Shown: piece by piece, positions 1 through 10,159 of the stretch
How positions within the stretch are numbered: the stretch's first letter is position 1
Layout: the number at the start of each line of letters is the position of its first letter
Assembly (NCBI GenBank): GCA_036345935.2
Contig: JADWOT020000006.1
Span: 15,536,519-15,600,518 of the forward strand
Direction: 5' to 3'
Source of the DNA: Taenia hydatigena
Lineage: Eukaryota; Platyhelminthes; Cestoda; Cyclophyllidea; Taeniidae
DNA: 64,000 nt
The notes under the pieces: generated by a model
Database searches by the model: none
The model's input: only the letters and a program-made list of their open reading frames with translations
What the model was told of the DNA's origin: nothing
Program-made: the position numbers and the translations under genes

Positions 1-1566
1 AAAAAGCAGTGAGGTGGGTGTCTAATTCATACCCTAGCATGAGCCGCATCTAATGTGGAAAAATGAATAAACGAAAACTCATAATTTCGAAAATGAGGAT
101 CGATGTAACGCGTTTCAAGAGCTTGCAGAGAGGAAACTAACATGCGCACTTAATGAGCTAAAAATAGAGATAATCAGTTCGCACACTTCATGGAAGGCTC
201 TAACTGAACACGCAAAGTAAATGCAACTAACACACGGTTCAGCTACCGAAACGACACTCTGGGAAGTTGGATTCCGATGAAAAGTCTGCGGATGACAACG
301 CCAGAAGAAGATTCTAGAACAATTACCGACCGTGTAGACACTCACATCACACTGACTTTCAAATTCCTCCCATACTTGAACATCACGCGATGAAGGCATA
401 ATTTGGCTGAAAGACCATGTCACGAAATAACACTTTAGAAAGCTTGGCTTTAAAAGTACCCAGAGGTCCACAAAAGATGACGGTAACTCAAATATACAGT
501 AACCGGGTATTCGATACTAATTTAATAGCGTACTAAACAAGAGGACTAGGACCGTGGAGAAAGATTCCATTGAAGATGTACGTTTGCTCATGAAGGGCAT
601 CTGGTATAATACTGTATAATACTACGACACTACTTCTACCTCACAAATATGCTTCAAGTATCCCGCAAGCATACTTTACCACACTGCAACCGCAGAGCTC
701 CAAATCCACACGTACCAGCTCACTAAGATTCGGTCGAATAGCCCGGGAGCTTCTTGGAGCTTTCCACAAAATAGTCAAACCACGTCACCTCAAAAATCTT
801 CCCCTTAAATTCATTATTTTGATCGTCAAGAATTTCGCGCATTTGTTTTGCCAGTTGACTAAATGTTTGAAACCTGTCAAGCTTCTTATACCTCGGAAGT
901 TACCACATTTTGTATATTTTGTCGTAATTGGCAAACAAAAGGGTGCATTTCATCTCTGTATTTTGCCTTGCAGCGTTTACATTTTCATGTAACTTTAAAA
1001 GATTTTGTAACGCTTCCGCAAAGAGTTGTATTTTAAGCCTGCAAAAGGATTGCCGGGCACGCAGCCTTGGTGGTAAGACCAGAACGAAATCCCACCCTAG
1101 TAGTTGCCTACTTCCCTTAATGTATGCCTAACTTCAACAGCTATCCAGGCTTCACGTTTGTTGCGATCGCATGGCGTCCTTCCTAGCGGACTTTGTTTTC
1201 GATTCCACGGCCCTCCCTTACATTTACAACAGAATGCTTAAATGCGATATGCGAAAGAAGACGCAATGCTAAGGTAGAATTCTTATTTGCCACTTAAAAT
1301 GAATTAGAGCTACTAATGTGGCCCGAAGGTTAGTTCTCCTAGCGAATGTACAGTGGCGGAGACCCATAGTCGACTCGTCATCGGAATTAAAAGTTAAACA
1401 AACAACCAACGTATTGCGCCTAACTTTGGCTTCTGAGAAGTTATAGAATTTTGCATCGTAATTTGTATTTTCAAAAAAGAAAATCTTGAATTGATTCAGG
1501 GCACATTAAAGTAATGGAATAGACACCATTGATCTTGTGTAACTCAAAATTTCCAGAAAATCTTAC
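1..1566. other. Intergenic DNA downstream of the first cathepsin B gene
   Basis: No gene is recognised here. A 118-codon minus-strand reading frame at 115-471 shows no family motif, no convincing splice sites and no coding-like composition, so it is treated as chance. The 3' untranslated region of the cathepsin B gene ending at 1567 must lie in the right-hand part. No AATAAA signal is seen on the minus strand close behind the stop codon. Confidence 0.6.
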
Positions 1567-1895
1567 TCAACTCCTTATTTCTGGAATGCCAGCGTTCACA
1601 TCGGCTTCTATGTTGCAGTGGTTGTGGCCACGAAGGATTTTGAAAAATCCGCCATCACCCCAATCGGTGTTCCATGAATTTGCGCAAAGCCAGTAAGGTG
1701 CTCCATCCTCCTCTCCCCATCCCAAGATCTTCACTGCATGACCTCCCAAGAACCCTCCTTTGACATGTTGGTAGACACCGGACTTGTAGGTCAAGAAATC
1801 CGCATATACGATGAAGTCTGCTTCAACTGGTCCATTAACCATTATTTCTTTCATAATGTCCTCCTCGCTAGCTCGGACGTTGTATACATTCGAGG
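1567..1895 (-). CDS. Cathepsin B gene 1, exon 4 (His and Asn, stop)
   Basis: The acceptor is ATTGTAG|CCTCG. It encodes [14 protein letters not shown], the catalytic His in [11 protein letters not shown] and Asn in NSWNTDWG, then ends PEIRS and stop at 1567. Confidence 0.92.
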
Positions 1896-3579
1896 CTACA
1901 ATAGTATCACCGTATAATTAACAATATTTTCAACCACGATTTGATGAAATGAGTGTGCCATGTGCAAGATTAGAAGAATTTCTTGCATTTTGACTAGCTG
2001 TAACCTATTCTACCAATTGTTTTCAATAATGTGCATTTAACTTGCTATATGAGCATAGTTGGAGCATACCAAAATGTTTATCAGCCTGATATTCCACATC
2101 AAAGCCCTCCACGCACTGTCTATGGCACTTTGGCGTCTTCGCGTTGCCCTTGCAGTCCGGCCGATCGCCATTGGTGTGGTGCTCGCAGGGCGGGATTTCG
2201 TAGGGACGACATCCCACATTCGACCCATAAGGGCCACCCGATACAATCCCTTCTCTGGCCCAATACCTCCAGGCGTTCTCTGGTATGCCTCCATTGCAAC
2301 CGAAACCACAGAAGAAGCCACAACATGAAAGTATGTCGTCCGCAGATATTCTTACCACCTCCTTCCCTTCCGAACGTATGCAGATGCGGTCTGATATAGC
2401 TTCAGTAGCTCCAAAGGCCTACAGCATTTAGAAGTCCCAAAAGGTGCTCTGCTCTTACTCGATTTCAAAATCATATTCCAACAAAGGACATTTCAGAGTC
2501 CTTAAAATGTATTTACGTGCTAAAGTTGTAGGTATGAACTCGTCGACGTACACAATTCGGCGGTAGAATGAAGCGTTGTGAACTTACCCAGCAGGACCCG
2601 CATGCGCCTTGATCGCGAATCTCGCCGATGGTGGGACAGTCAGGCCAGGCTATGCGCGCATCGAATTCTGAGGGGAGGGCCGCCTTCTGCATTGACGAGA
2701 GGTGGAACGACTTGGTGGGTAGCATGGATCCGATTGGGTTAAAAAGACTTCCCATTTGGGACTTTGCTGAGAGAGCGTCAGAAAAGCGTTTGTTTTTTCC
2801 AGCCCTCCATGTTGTATTCGCCTGGGTAGTTAAAAGCCAAACATCAAAGGAGTGATGGTGTTTAGGTTGTGCCTTAATTTGCGACCTCATATTGCGACTC
2901 CTCATTATCTTCCCGCTGTTCGATTCAGTAAGGAGGCATACGGTCGAAAATCTCATTTCTCTGCAGCTTGTTAGTAGGGATTTTCCTCTGAAGTACATTG
3001 GTCGTTTTCTGGTTTTCTGTATGCACCATAAATAGGTAGAAATCCCTGTTTCTCCTTTTGTAAATTTTGAAAATGGAATGTAAGCGGCCGTCTCATGGTG
3101 CAATTAGACCGATTGTAAATTCATCCAGGTTACTTGCACGTCTCGAGTGTGCCGTTAGATAAGTAAACAAATAAACGACAAAATTTGGCGAATTGTGCTA
3201 GTTACGCAATCTGTTCACAAGCCACGTTAGAACCTAAGTCTTATTGTGGTATAAGGTGTGATAAACTAATTTAAAGAAATTCCCACTTGGGATGCCTTTC
3301 AGCTAGTTGTAATTGCGTTTAATTCCCTAGTATCAAAACATTTGATTTGGTATGAAGGACTAGAGCCACTAGGGCCATCGGTATGCTTGACAGCTTTTCA
3401 CAAATTAATGAACTACTCTGCGGCGTTAACATGAAATTTAGCAAAAATAATTTAAGTTGAAATTAGATGCACACCTTATTATTGATATAGTCTATTATGT
3501 CCACGAAGGAGTCGCCCTGGTATGGAGTTCTGGAGGACCAGTGTGCGATCAATAGCATCAAAAGCTGTTGAAGGAGCAT
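1567..3579 (-). CDS. Cathepsin B-like cysteine peptidase, gene 1 (four exons)
   Basis: Papain-family (C1A) peptidase, predicted secreted or lysosomal, cleaving proteins and, through the occluding loop, acting as a dipeptidyl carboxypeptidase. Exons are 3475-3579, 2588-2821, 2070-2418 and 1567-1895; they join in phases 0, 0 and 1 to a 338-residue preproenzyme, the usual size. Residues 1-14 form a Leu-rich signal peptide, followed by a propeptide with [17 protein letters not shown]. Mature enzyme starts near LPSEFD. The catalytic residues are Cys112 in CGSCW, His282 in [12 protein letters not shown] and Asn302 in [13 protein letters not shown] and the loop PPCEHH, whose two His confer exopeptidase activity in the family, are present. 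The S2-pocket Glu is kept in HCNIEAD, although the usual Gly of HCGIE is Asn. The gene lies about 1.3 kb downstream of a paralogue on the same strand. The first exon is short (35 codons) and was placed from the propeptide match and an AAG|GTGTGC donor. Confidence 0.9.
2070..2418 (-). CDS. Cathepsin B gene 1, exon 3 (occluding loop)
   Basis: The acceptor is GCTGTAG|GCC and the donor is TTTG|GTATGC (phase 1). It encodes [14 protein letters not shown], the SCC and GCNGG cysteine motifs and the occluding loop with EHH, then the ADKHF segment. Confidence 0.9.
2588..2821 (-). CDS. Cathepsin B gene 1, exon 2 (propeptide and active-site Cys)
   Basis: The acceptor is CTACCCAG|GCG and the donor is TGCTGG|GTAAGT. 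It encodes 78 residues from ANTTWRAG, the propeptide inhibitor motif, through the maturation site to the active-site CGSCW. Confidence 0.9.
3475..3579 (-). CDS. Cathepsin B gene 1, exon 1 (signal peptide)
   Basis: ATG at 3579 opens [14 protein letters not shown], a hydrophobic signal peptide, and the exon runs into the propeptide start [13 protein letters not shown] before the donor AAG|GTGTGC. Phase 0. The alternative upstream frame shows no better start. The reading frame carries no long ORF of its own, so an ORF scan would miss it. Confidence 0.8.
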
Positions 3580-4909
3580 CTCCCTGCGATGTAAACGGGA
3601 GACGGTGGTTGAACGACCCAACAGCGACTCTCACTGACCTTCGTAGCCTATACGAAGCGTGTCGGTTCCGCCAGTCCGAGTGGCCAATTAAAGCAGACCA
3701 GGGCCCGATCTTGTCCACCCGTCGCTGCTGTGACGTGGTGGTTCGATGGAGCTTGTAAATAAATGAATTTACCATGCGGACACTTTGATAAATATAAATC
3801 CTGCTTGACACCATGTCAGTAATCAAGCCGTTTTGTGAGGAACGCATAACTCATGTTTTATGCATTCATAGAATGAGCGCAATGTCAGAATCAAATTTGT
3901 GAACCATGTAAACTGTTCAAACGGAAGAGCTACAAACAATGAGCATAGGCTGCCTAGGAGTATCACTTTTGAAAAGCATGCTTTAGCGCTTTTAATTGCT
4001 TCACGGTGTGGGAACGGATTTCAATTTTCGCATCGTTGTTGTAGAATTATGCGATCTGTCGGCAGATGTATGTTCCGGCACCATGGCTATCACCTCCGCG
4101 ACATTCGGACCCCGCTCCTAATGAAGTAACTTGATAATCACTTCTCCCCCATTTCGCGCATTACCAATCTCTAGACGCACGATCTTGGAGAAGGCCAGTG
4201 GATATCTGCTTCGCGTCATTCAATCCCTATTTGCATTCCAAAAACACCCATTATAGGAGTTTCAGAACTAGGAGTTAAAGACCTGAAAACATGTTAAGAT
4301 TATTGCTACTCTTCTCCCCTAAAGTGCCATCATTAGTGATGGAGATGTCCAAAACGATTCTTAACCATGCACTTCTAATTGAACAATCTCATAAAAGTGT
4401 TATTCAGGGCACTCCCACTGTCAAGTTATTTGTCTTGAGCAATGCCTACACCTATTCTTTTCCAATTTCCGTTTGTATTCACTTCAAAAGAATCTTGTGC
4501 AAAAGGTATAGATATGTCATTTTGTAATTCTCCATGATGTTTGCCAGCACCGCAATGTACCCGAGGCTGGAGAAGACCAACCACCGCGCCACTTCTACTG
4601 AGCGGCACATGTGGGATTCCTGCCAACATCCACGTCCCAACACATAGTTAATGCCACCATTTTTATGTTTTAAATCCTTCATTGAAAGGCTTTCCACTTC
4701 ACGTAGACAAGTCAAATGTTGAGTCCTTCTGGAAATTCCAATTTAGCTTCATTTATTAATTTTGCCCTCACATTAAAGCGGAACCTTTATTCGAAGAGCA
4801 ATCGATGAAAAGTTCTATCAGCCAAAGTGGCAGTAGGTATTATGGTTTGGCACAGTGAATGGTAAATCACGCTCTTCGAATACCTAGGGTGCTCAGGTGG
4901 ACGCAGAAA
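3580..4909. other. Spacer between the two cathepsin B genes
   Basis: About 1.3 kb holding the 5' flank of gene 1 and the 3' flank of gene 2. Short reading frames on both strands have no family signature. No repeat or RNA gene is evident. Confidence 0.6.
4752..4757 (-). terminator. Candidate polyadenylation signal of cathepsin B gene 2
   Basis: AATAAA on the minus strand, about 155 bases past the gene 2 stop codon, which is a plausible 3' UTR length. The evidence is only motif and position. Confidence 0.4.
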
Positions 4910-5232
4910 CTAGTTTTTTGGGAGACCGGCAACAACGTCGCTCTCGATGCCGCAGTGGTTTTTACCGCGGAGGATTTTGAAGAAGCCGCCTTCACCCCAG
5001 TCAGTGTTCCAGGAGTTAGCGCACAGCCAGTAGGGTACGCCCTTCTCCTCGCCCCATCCCATCAACTTGATTGCGTGGCCGCCGAGCAGTCCACCGCTCA
5101 CGTGCTGATACACGCCCGACTTGTAGGTGGGGAAGTCAGCGTAAACCTCAAAATCCGCCTCCACGGGGCCGTGTGTTAGTAGCTCGTACTTGATCGCATC
5201 CTCGTTGGAATGGACGGAGTACACTTTGGAGG
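4910..5232 (-). CDS. Cathepsin B gene 2, exon 4
   Basis: The acceptor is CACGCAG|CCTCC. It encodes the catalytic His and Asn motifs and ends GLPKN with TAG at 4910. Confidence 0.93.
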
Positions 5233-7288
5233 CTGCGTGAGGGATTGAAAGACATTATTCATTTTGTAGCAGATCCCAAATTCAGTGTCTCTAACTTTGT
5301 GCTTCAATTCTATTATTATACCGATGCCATCGATGATGTTAACGTCTGTGCGTCTTGCCCAATGGCCGCTTAACGAGAGCTATTCGATTTATTTGCAATG
5401 AAATATAACTATTTTTTTAATTGGACACCTAATTGCTTGGACCTTCTAACTGCCTGCACTTCGAGTTGTGAATTCTCCTCGGGACGTGTAATCTGCTAGT
5501 CATCTAGATACTTAGCAGTCATGAATAAACCCACTCCTTGGATGGCATATCCGCAGAAATGACCCAGATATTACAATGCCTACCAGAGGTTATCCTCCAT
5601 ATTCACTCACCATAATGCTTGTCCTTCTTGTAGGGGACTTTGTACTCCTCCTGGCAGACAGTCTTGCACTTAGGAGTTGGAGCATCACCCTCGCATGGAG
5701 GACGGGTACCGTTGACATGGTGCTCACAGGGCGGTATCTCGTAGGCTCGACACACGCCTTTGGTGCCATAGAGACCGCCGCTGACGAGACCTTCATGCTT
5801 CCAGAAGCTCCAGGCCTGAGAGGGGAAGCCGCCGTTGCAACCCATTCCGCAGTCACGACAACAGGAGAGCAGGTCATCGGCGCTCAGTTGCACCATCTCT
5901 GCCCGTCCTCTTACCGTCTGCTGCTGGACGCATAGTCGGTCTGACATAGCCTCCGCCGCTCCGAAGGCCTGCACCACTCACATCAAAAACAACTCTCAAA
6001 ACTCCGGTAGCTCATGTTTATCAAATGTTGCTTAAATCGCTCCTACTTTATGCGAATAGTACTGAGTCTCCTTGAAGGATCGCACAACTTTTATGTTCAA
6101 ACTCGACATGGATACCAGATAAGTATCCGCCATCTCCTAATTAGTATGATAAAGGTAATACTTCTATGGGTAAGAAAAAGTGCTAGAGAGTATACCCAGC
6201 AGGATCCGCAACTGCCTTGATCACGAATCTCGAAGAGAGTCTTGCACTTTGGCCATTTTTTGCGGGGATCGAAAGATGCCGGTAGGTTTCTGTATTTCTC
6301 CTCGGAAAGAGTGTAGAGAAGGGGCAAACGTCTTCCCATGGGATCGGGAAGAGCTCCCAGTTGCTGGCGTATCTGCGAAGGCGAGTTGAACCGTTTCGAT
6401 GGTTCTGCCCTCCAGGTGGTGTTAATCTGTAGCGATGCATGAAACTAAGGTGGTTTTAATGAACCATAGTATGCTTATTATATTTTGTTATTGATGAAAA
6501 TATTTAAAATAGGTTAGAAAGAGTCGTAACCATGTATGGAATTAGTGTTGCACACCACATCGAACGTAAAAGCAACTCTGTAATGGTTAATCATGGAGGA
6601 GGTAACAAAGTTCTACTAACTGAAGAAGTGTCTAAAAATGATGCCTTGTTTCCAAGTACCGTTTCACTCCCATGGGAACAATGCTGCTTTAACTGAATGT
6701 GCCGGTATGGAGAAAGCATTATTCCGTTAATTGTCCGCAAGCCTTTTATAACTAACAAAAAGCCTCTTATTAGAATGATTAGCATAATTGAAAACTATCC
6801 TTTAGAAGTCTAGAGGAATGAAGGATACCCAGGTTCAGTGGAGGCTAAAAGAATATTGCCGGTATCAGGATAATTTACTGCAAACTTAAAAAGCAAAAAA
6901 TATGGAATGAAGTCTAGTTAAAGGGGACTAAATAGAAAAATTATAAATGGAAAATGATCCACGACTCCAATGTCTGTAAGGGTGAGGAATGGTCAAGTGA
7001 AGAAGGGAAGAATCCGGCTCAAGAACGGTTGCTTCAACTTCTACTATCTAAGCTAAATTGATCATGTTATAGCGCTCAATTTTCAGCAAAGAAAACGTGT
7101 TTCAATTAATGTGGACTTGAGTGCGAAAGACGAACGCGGTTGACGTAGTCGATGATTGCGCTGGAGAGGGGCTCGTGGAGGGCAACAGGTGGGGAGAGAA
7201 CCTGCCAACGGCGCAGGTCACAGTACTGCGTCAGGCCGCTGGCAGAGAAAAGGAGCAGCAACAAAATAGAGACAAGAGACATCTCCAT
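4910..7288 (-). CDS. Cathepsin B-like cysteine peptidase, gene 2 (four exons)
   Basis: Paralogue of the neighbouring peptidase with the same predicted activity and secretory route. Exons are 7136-7288, 6196-6426, 5611-5968 and 4910-5232, giving 354 residues with intron phases 0, 0 and 1, exactly as in gene 1. The N-terminus has a strong signal peptide ([13 protein letters not shown]), then a stretch about 20 residues longer than in gene 1 before the propeptide motif [12 protein letters not shown] and INTTWRAE. Catalytic Cys127 is in CGSCW, His300 in [11 protein letters not shown] and Asn320 in [13 protein letters not shown], the occluding loop PPCEHHVNG and the S2-pocket HCGIESD are typical. 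The protein ends VVAGLPKN. The exon 1 donor CGC|GTTCGT is weak but is the only one that joins in frame to the conserved propeptide. Confidence 0.92.
5611..5968 (-). CDS. Cathepsin B gene 2, exon 3
   Basis: The acceptor is GTGCAG|GCC and the donor is TATG|GTGAGTG (phase 1). It carries [19 protein letters not shown], the EHH occluding loop and KKDKHY. Confidence 0.92.
6196..6426 (-). CDS. Cathepsin B gene 2, exon 2
   Basis: The acceptor is GCTACAG|ATTAAC and the donor is TGCTGG|GTATAC. It encodes INTTWRAE, the maturation region NLPASFD and the active-site CGSCW, matching gene 1 exon 2 in length (77 against 78 codons). Confidence 0.9.
7136..7288 (-). CDS. Cathepsin B gene 2, exon 1 (signal peptide)
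   Basis: ATG at 7288 starts [18 protein letters not shown]. The 51-codon exon ends SAIIDYVNR. The donor GTTCGT is not consensus, so the boundary is less certain than the exon itself. Confidence 0.8.
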
Positions 7289-8810
7289 CGCAGACGTAGC
7301 TTGGAATGGCTGATGGTTAGAGTGACGTCGAACCCACCTGAGCGACCGACCGACTGACTGACCATCTGAATTAAAACATACACAAACCCATAGAAAGCGT
7401 AAACATCATTGCGCGAATTTTCAGGTCTTTGATTCGACACGTAATCGAACGTTAAGGTAAACATGAAACGAACAGCACCACAGTGATGCGCGTTCATTCT
7501 AACGCATCCGGCGTTGGTTATGCAGGAAAAACAAAATGTTGCCAAAACGTATCTACAATTAATAAGAAGTTCAAGAGGTTAACAGTTTTGACGTGCTAGT
7601 ACTATGCAGCATGAAGGGACCACATCCAGCTCTGATTCGATGCAGTGGCGATGGGACGTGTATTTGGTGCAGCTAGTAGTCGTGACAATAATAGAATGGA
7701 ATAAGAGCAATAAAAGAAATCACGCATCGCAGCAACCACCACATTTTTGGCAGTTTACAAGGGCGTCTGGGCATGTTAGCAAAGCCGTCGCTTCCCTCGG
7801 AATCAATCGAGCGAATCCCTCGGCTACTGCGGTTGGCCTGGAGTTGTCTTCCTTGCCAGATGTAGGATTCACTAGCGACATTGAAGTGCCACAATTGTTG
7901 CTGATACTAGAAGCAGGTTTCGTGGGATTTCGAAAGCATGACATTGTTTGGTAGAAAAAGACCCTCTAAAGTTGGCTGTGATTTATTTGCTCTGTATCAG
8001 GGGGTCCATATGTTGGAAATTTGGAGGTTCTGTCTCGACAACGCTCACTGAAGAACTTGGCACTACAAATGCATGCCATTTCCCTCTCACCACGGTCGGT
8101 GGGGAATCACTGAGTAAAGTGTTGCACCACCCATGGAGTGGGATCCTTCGAATCTTCTGCGGATAATGTGCGTCCGACGGAGGTCACTCACGTCTTGCGT
8201 AGCTGACGATTACTAATGCTCTTCGCTGAACACTTCCAGCATCTTATTTTCCTGTAAATGCCCTAACTGCTAACTCGAGTTTTGTGGGACTGCTCGCATT
8301 AATGAATCTACAACTACTAGGCGCTTGAATGTTTCGATCCAATTTTAGGTCCTCATCTTCCTAGAACAGCTTCAACTACTCTTTTCGATTACGTTTTAGC
8401 TCTTTTGTCCAAAGATTGCATTCGCTTTGCTGTAAGAAGCTTTCCGTAAACCACAGCCCAATCAGAGGCGCTACCTGGCGCATTTCTTTTCCACTTCCTT
8501 GTAGACTTGTTTAGAAAGGTGATACTCACCTCATTGACGTGGATATTTCGGTTTCTGTTCGCAAGACGGGGCCCATGTATTTCTACGCGCACCTCCTTTT
8601 CTGTAGCGCATTCTCAACCCACACTGCTGCATTTGCTAGTCGTCTTCCTCTGTCCTTCAGACACGATGGGATGCACTGCTGGGCTGGTTTCGAGAGTTAT
8701 AGCTGTCTTCAGAGTAGACAAGAACCAAGTCTATGAAAGTACATGCACGGTCTGCTCTGATAGAAGCAAGGGTGAACTCGGAAGCGCCAGAGTCGTTCTT
8801 TTAAGACGGT

Positions 8811-8881
8811 TGTAGTACTTTGTTTGTTGGAACTACCGGTTCCGGTCAAAGTCACAGAGGTGGCCGTACTGCCCTAGCTGC
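8811..8881. repeat. Direct repeat, copy 1
   Basis: This 71-base stretch beginning TGTAGTACTTTG is repeated at 9332-9398. The two copies differ by a 4-base indel and a few substitutions. It has no recognisable coding content and may be a fragment of a dispersed element. Confidence 0.8.
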
Positions 8882-9331
8882 GTAGGCAGCTACAACGGTG
8901 TCTGTAACGAAGGTGGGGAAATTCCATCTTCTTCCAAATTTATTAAGAACATAAAGCATTGGAGAAGGAAATTTTACAGAAAGTATAATTCTAAGAAAAG
9001 TCAAAATGTATGGTCTCTTCTAGGGCGAAAGAATTTCTTTAATCACTCGGTCTTCGGATTGGAGATTTGTTAACTAAAATATGAGTCGATACATTGTCTA
9101 GTACCGCGTTGAATTACGCGAGCACTAGCCTCTGAGGTTGCAATCACTATCTGGACCATAGCTGCGTTTCCCTAACTATGTTGCATATTAGTAACATATC
9201 CACCCACAGGGTTTTATCTTCTTCTGACCATAGAGACGACTCGAAGTGCGACACATCATATGACAAGCGACAAAAACATCGACAAACTTTAGTGCTAGAG
9301 ACGCATCAGAGACAAAATTCAGCATACTGTA

Positions 9332-9398
9332 TGTAGTACTTTGTTAGAACTACCGGTTCCGGTCAAGGTCACAGAGGTGGCCGTACTGCCCTACCTGC
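9332..9398. repeat. Direct repeat, copy 2
   Basis: Second copy of the unit at 8811-8881, in the same orientation and about 520 bases further on. The shared core includes AACTACCGGTTCCGGTCAA and CAGAGGTGGCCGTACTGCCC. Confidence 0.8.
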
Positions 9399-9984
9399 AT
9401 GGGCTGGCCTCCAGGCTATGCCAGCAGCCTATTTCCCTATGTCCGTTGAATATATATATTCTACCTTAGCATTCTGCCTTCTTTTGCTTTCAAGGGAGCT
9501 TCGGGACGCTACACTGTAAATACCAAAAAGTGTAAAGTGCGTAACGTAAGTGAATTTCAAGTCAATTTGAAAGTATGTGAAATCTAATGCTCATTGGACC
9601 TTTGGCATGTATGATTGCATGTACAACCAAACAAACGCGTAGCATAAAGCAAAGCCAAAAAAGTTTTTAAAAAAAAATTTAAGCTTTTGGCACTGTGCTG
9701 TCTCTTTTCTTTTGCAGAATATGGTTATGTTGTTTTGATGCATCATAAAGCCATATGCATAATTGATAACCACTTCGAATGCCAAAATTTGTCTGGGGTT
9801 TTAAGTGGTGCTACTGGTCATCGTTTTGGTGTTACTTCACAGGCTATGCGTATTCAGCTTTTGCATACGTGTAGTCTTCCAATAACAGCTATATTTCAGG
9901 ACTCACTTTTGTGAAAGACCGACTAGTTTCTCGGTCTCAACCACCATACCCATATTATTCTATTGACTCCCAAGCATATTTGAA

Positions 9985-10159
9985 ATGCCGCCGATTCCCA
10001 CAAGTAGCTCAGACGCAACGTACAAGTCGTACGGTGCCACAGTTTTGGAGCTTCAAGAAATGATGCAGCTACGTGGTCTTGAAGCTATAGAGTACATAAA
10101 ATCACGATATGATGGAGTGAATGGACTATGCAAACGGTTAAAAACATCCCCCAATAGCG
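9985..10159 (+). CDS. PMCA exon 1
   Basis: It encodes residues 1-58, from [10 protein letters not shown] to [12 protein letters not shown], which match the family N-terminus (tyrosine, [13 protein letters not shown] block). The donor is AGCG|GTGAGA, phase 1. TGA lies in frame 27 bases upstream of the ATG. Confidence 0.92.

Larger units (their letters stand above)
7289..9984. other. Intergenic region between divergent cathepsin B and PMCA genes
   Basis: The cathepsin B genes point left and the PMCA gene points right, so this 2.7 kb should hold both upstream control regions and any 5' untranslated PMCA exon. No coding segment is recognised. The one visible structure is a near-identical pair of ~70-base direct repeats, listed separately. 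Confidence 0.6.

Noticed and set aside
115..471. 118-codon minus-strand frame near the left edge
   Set aside because: There is no family motif, no splice support and no neighbouring exon; treated as a chance frame.
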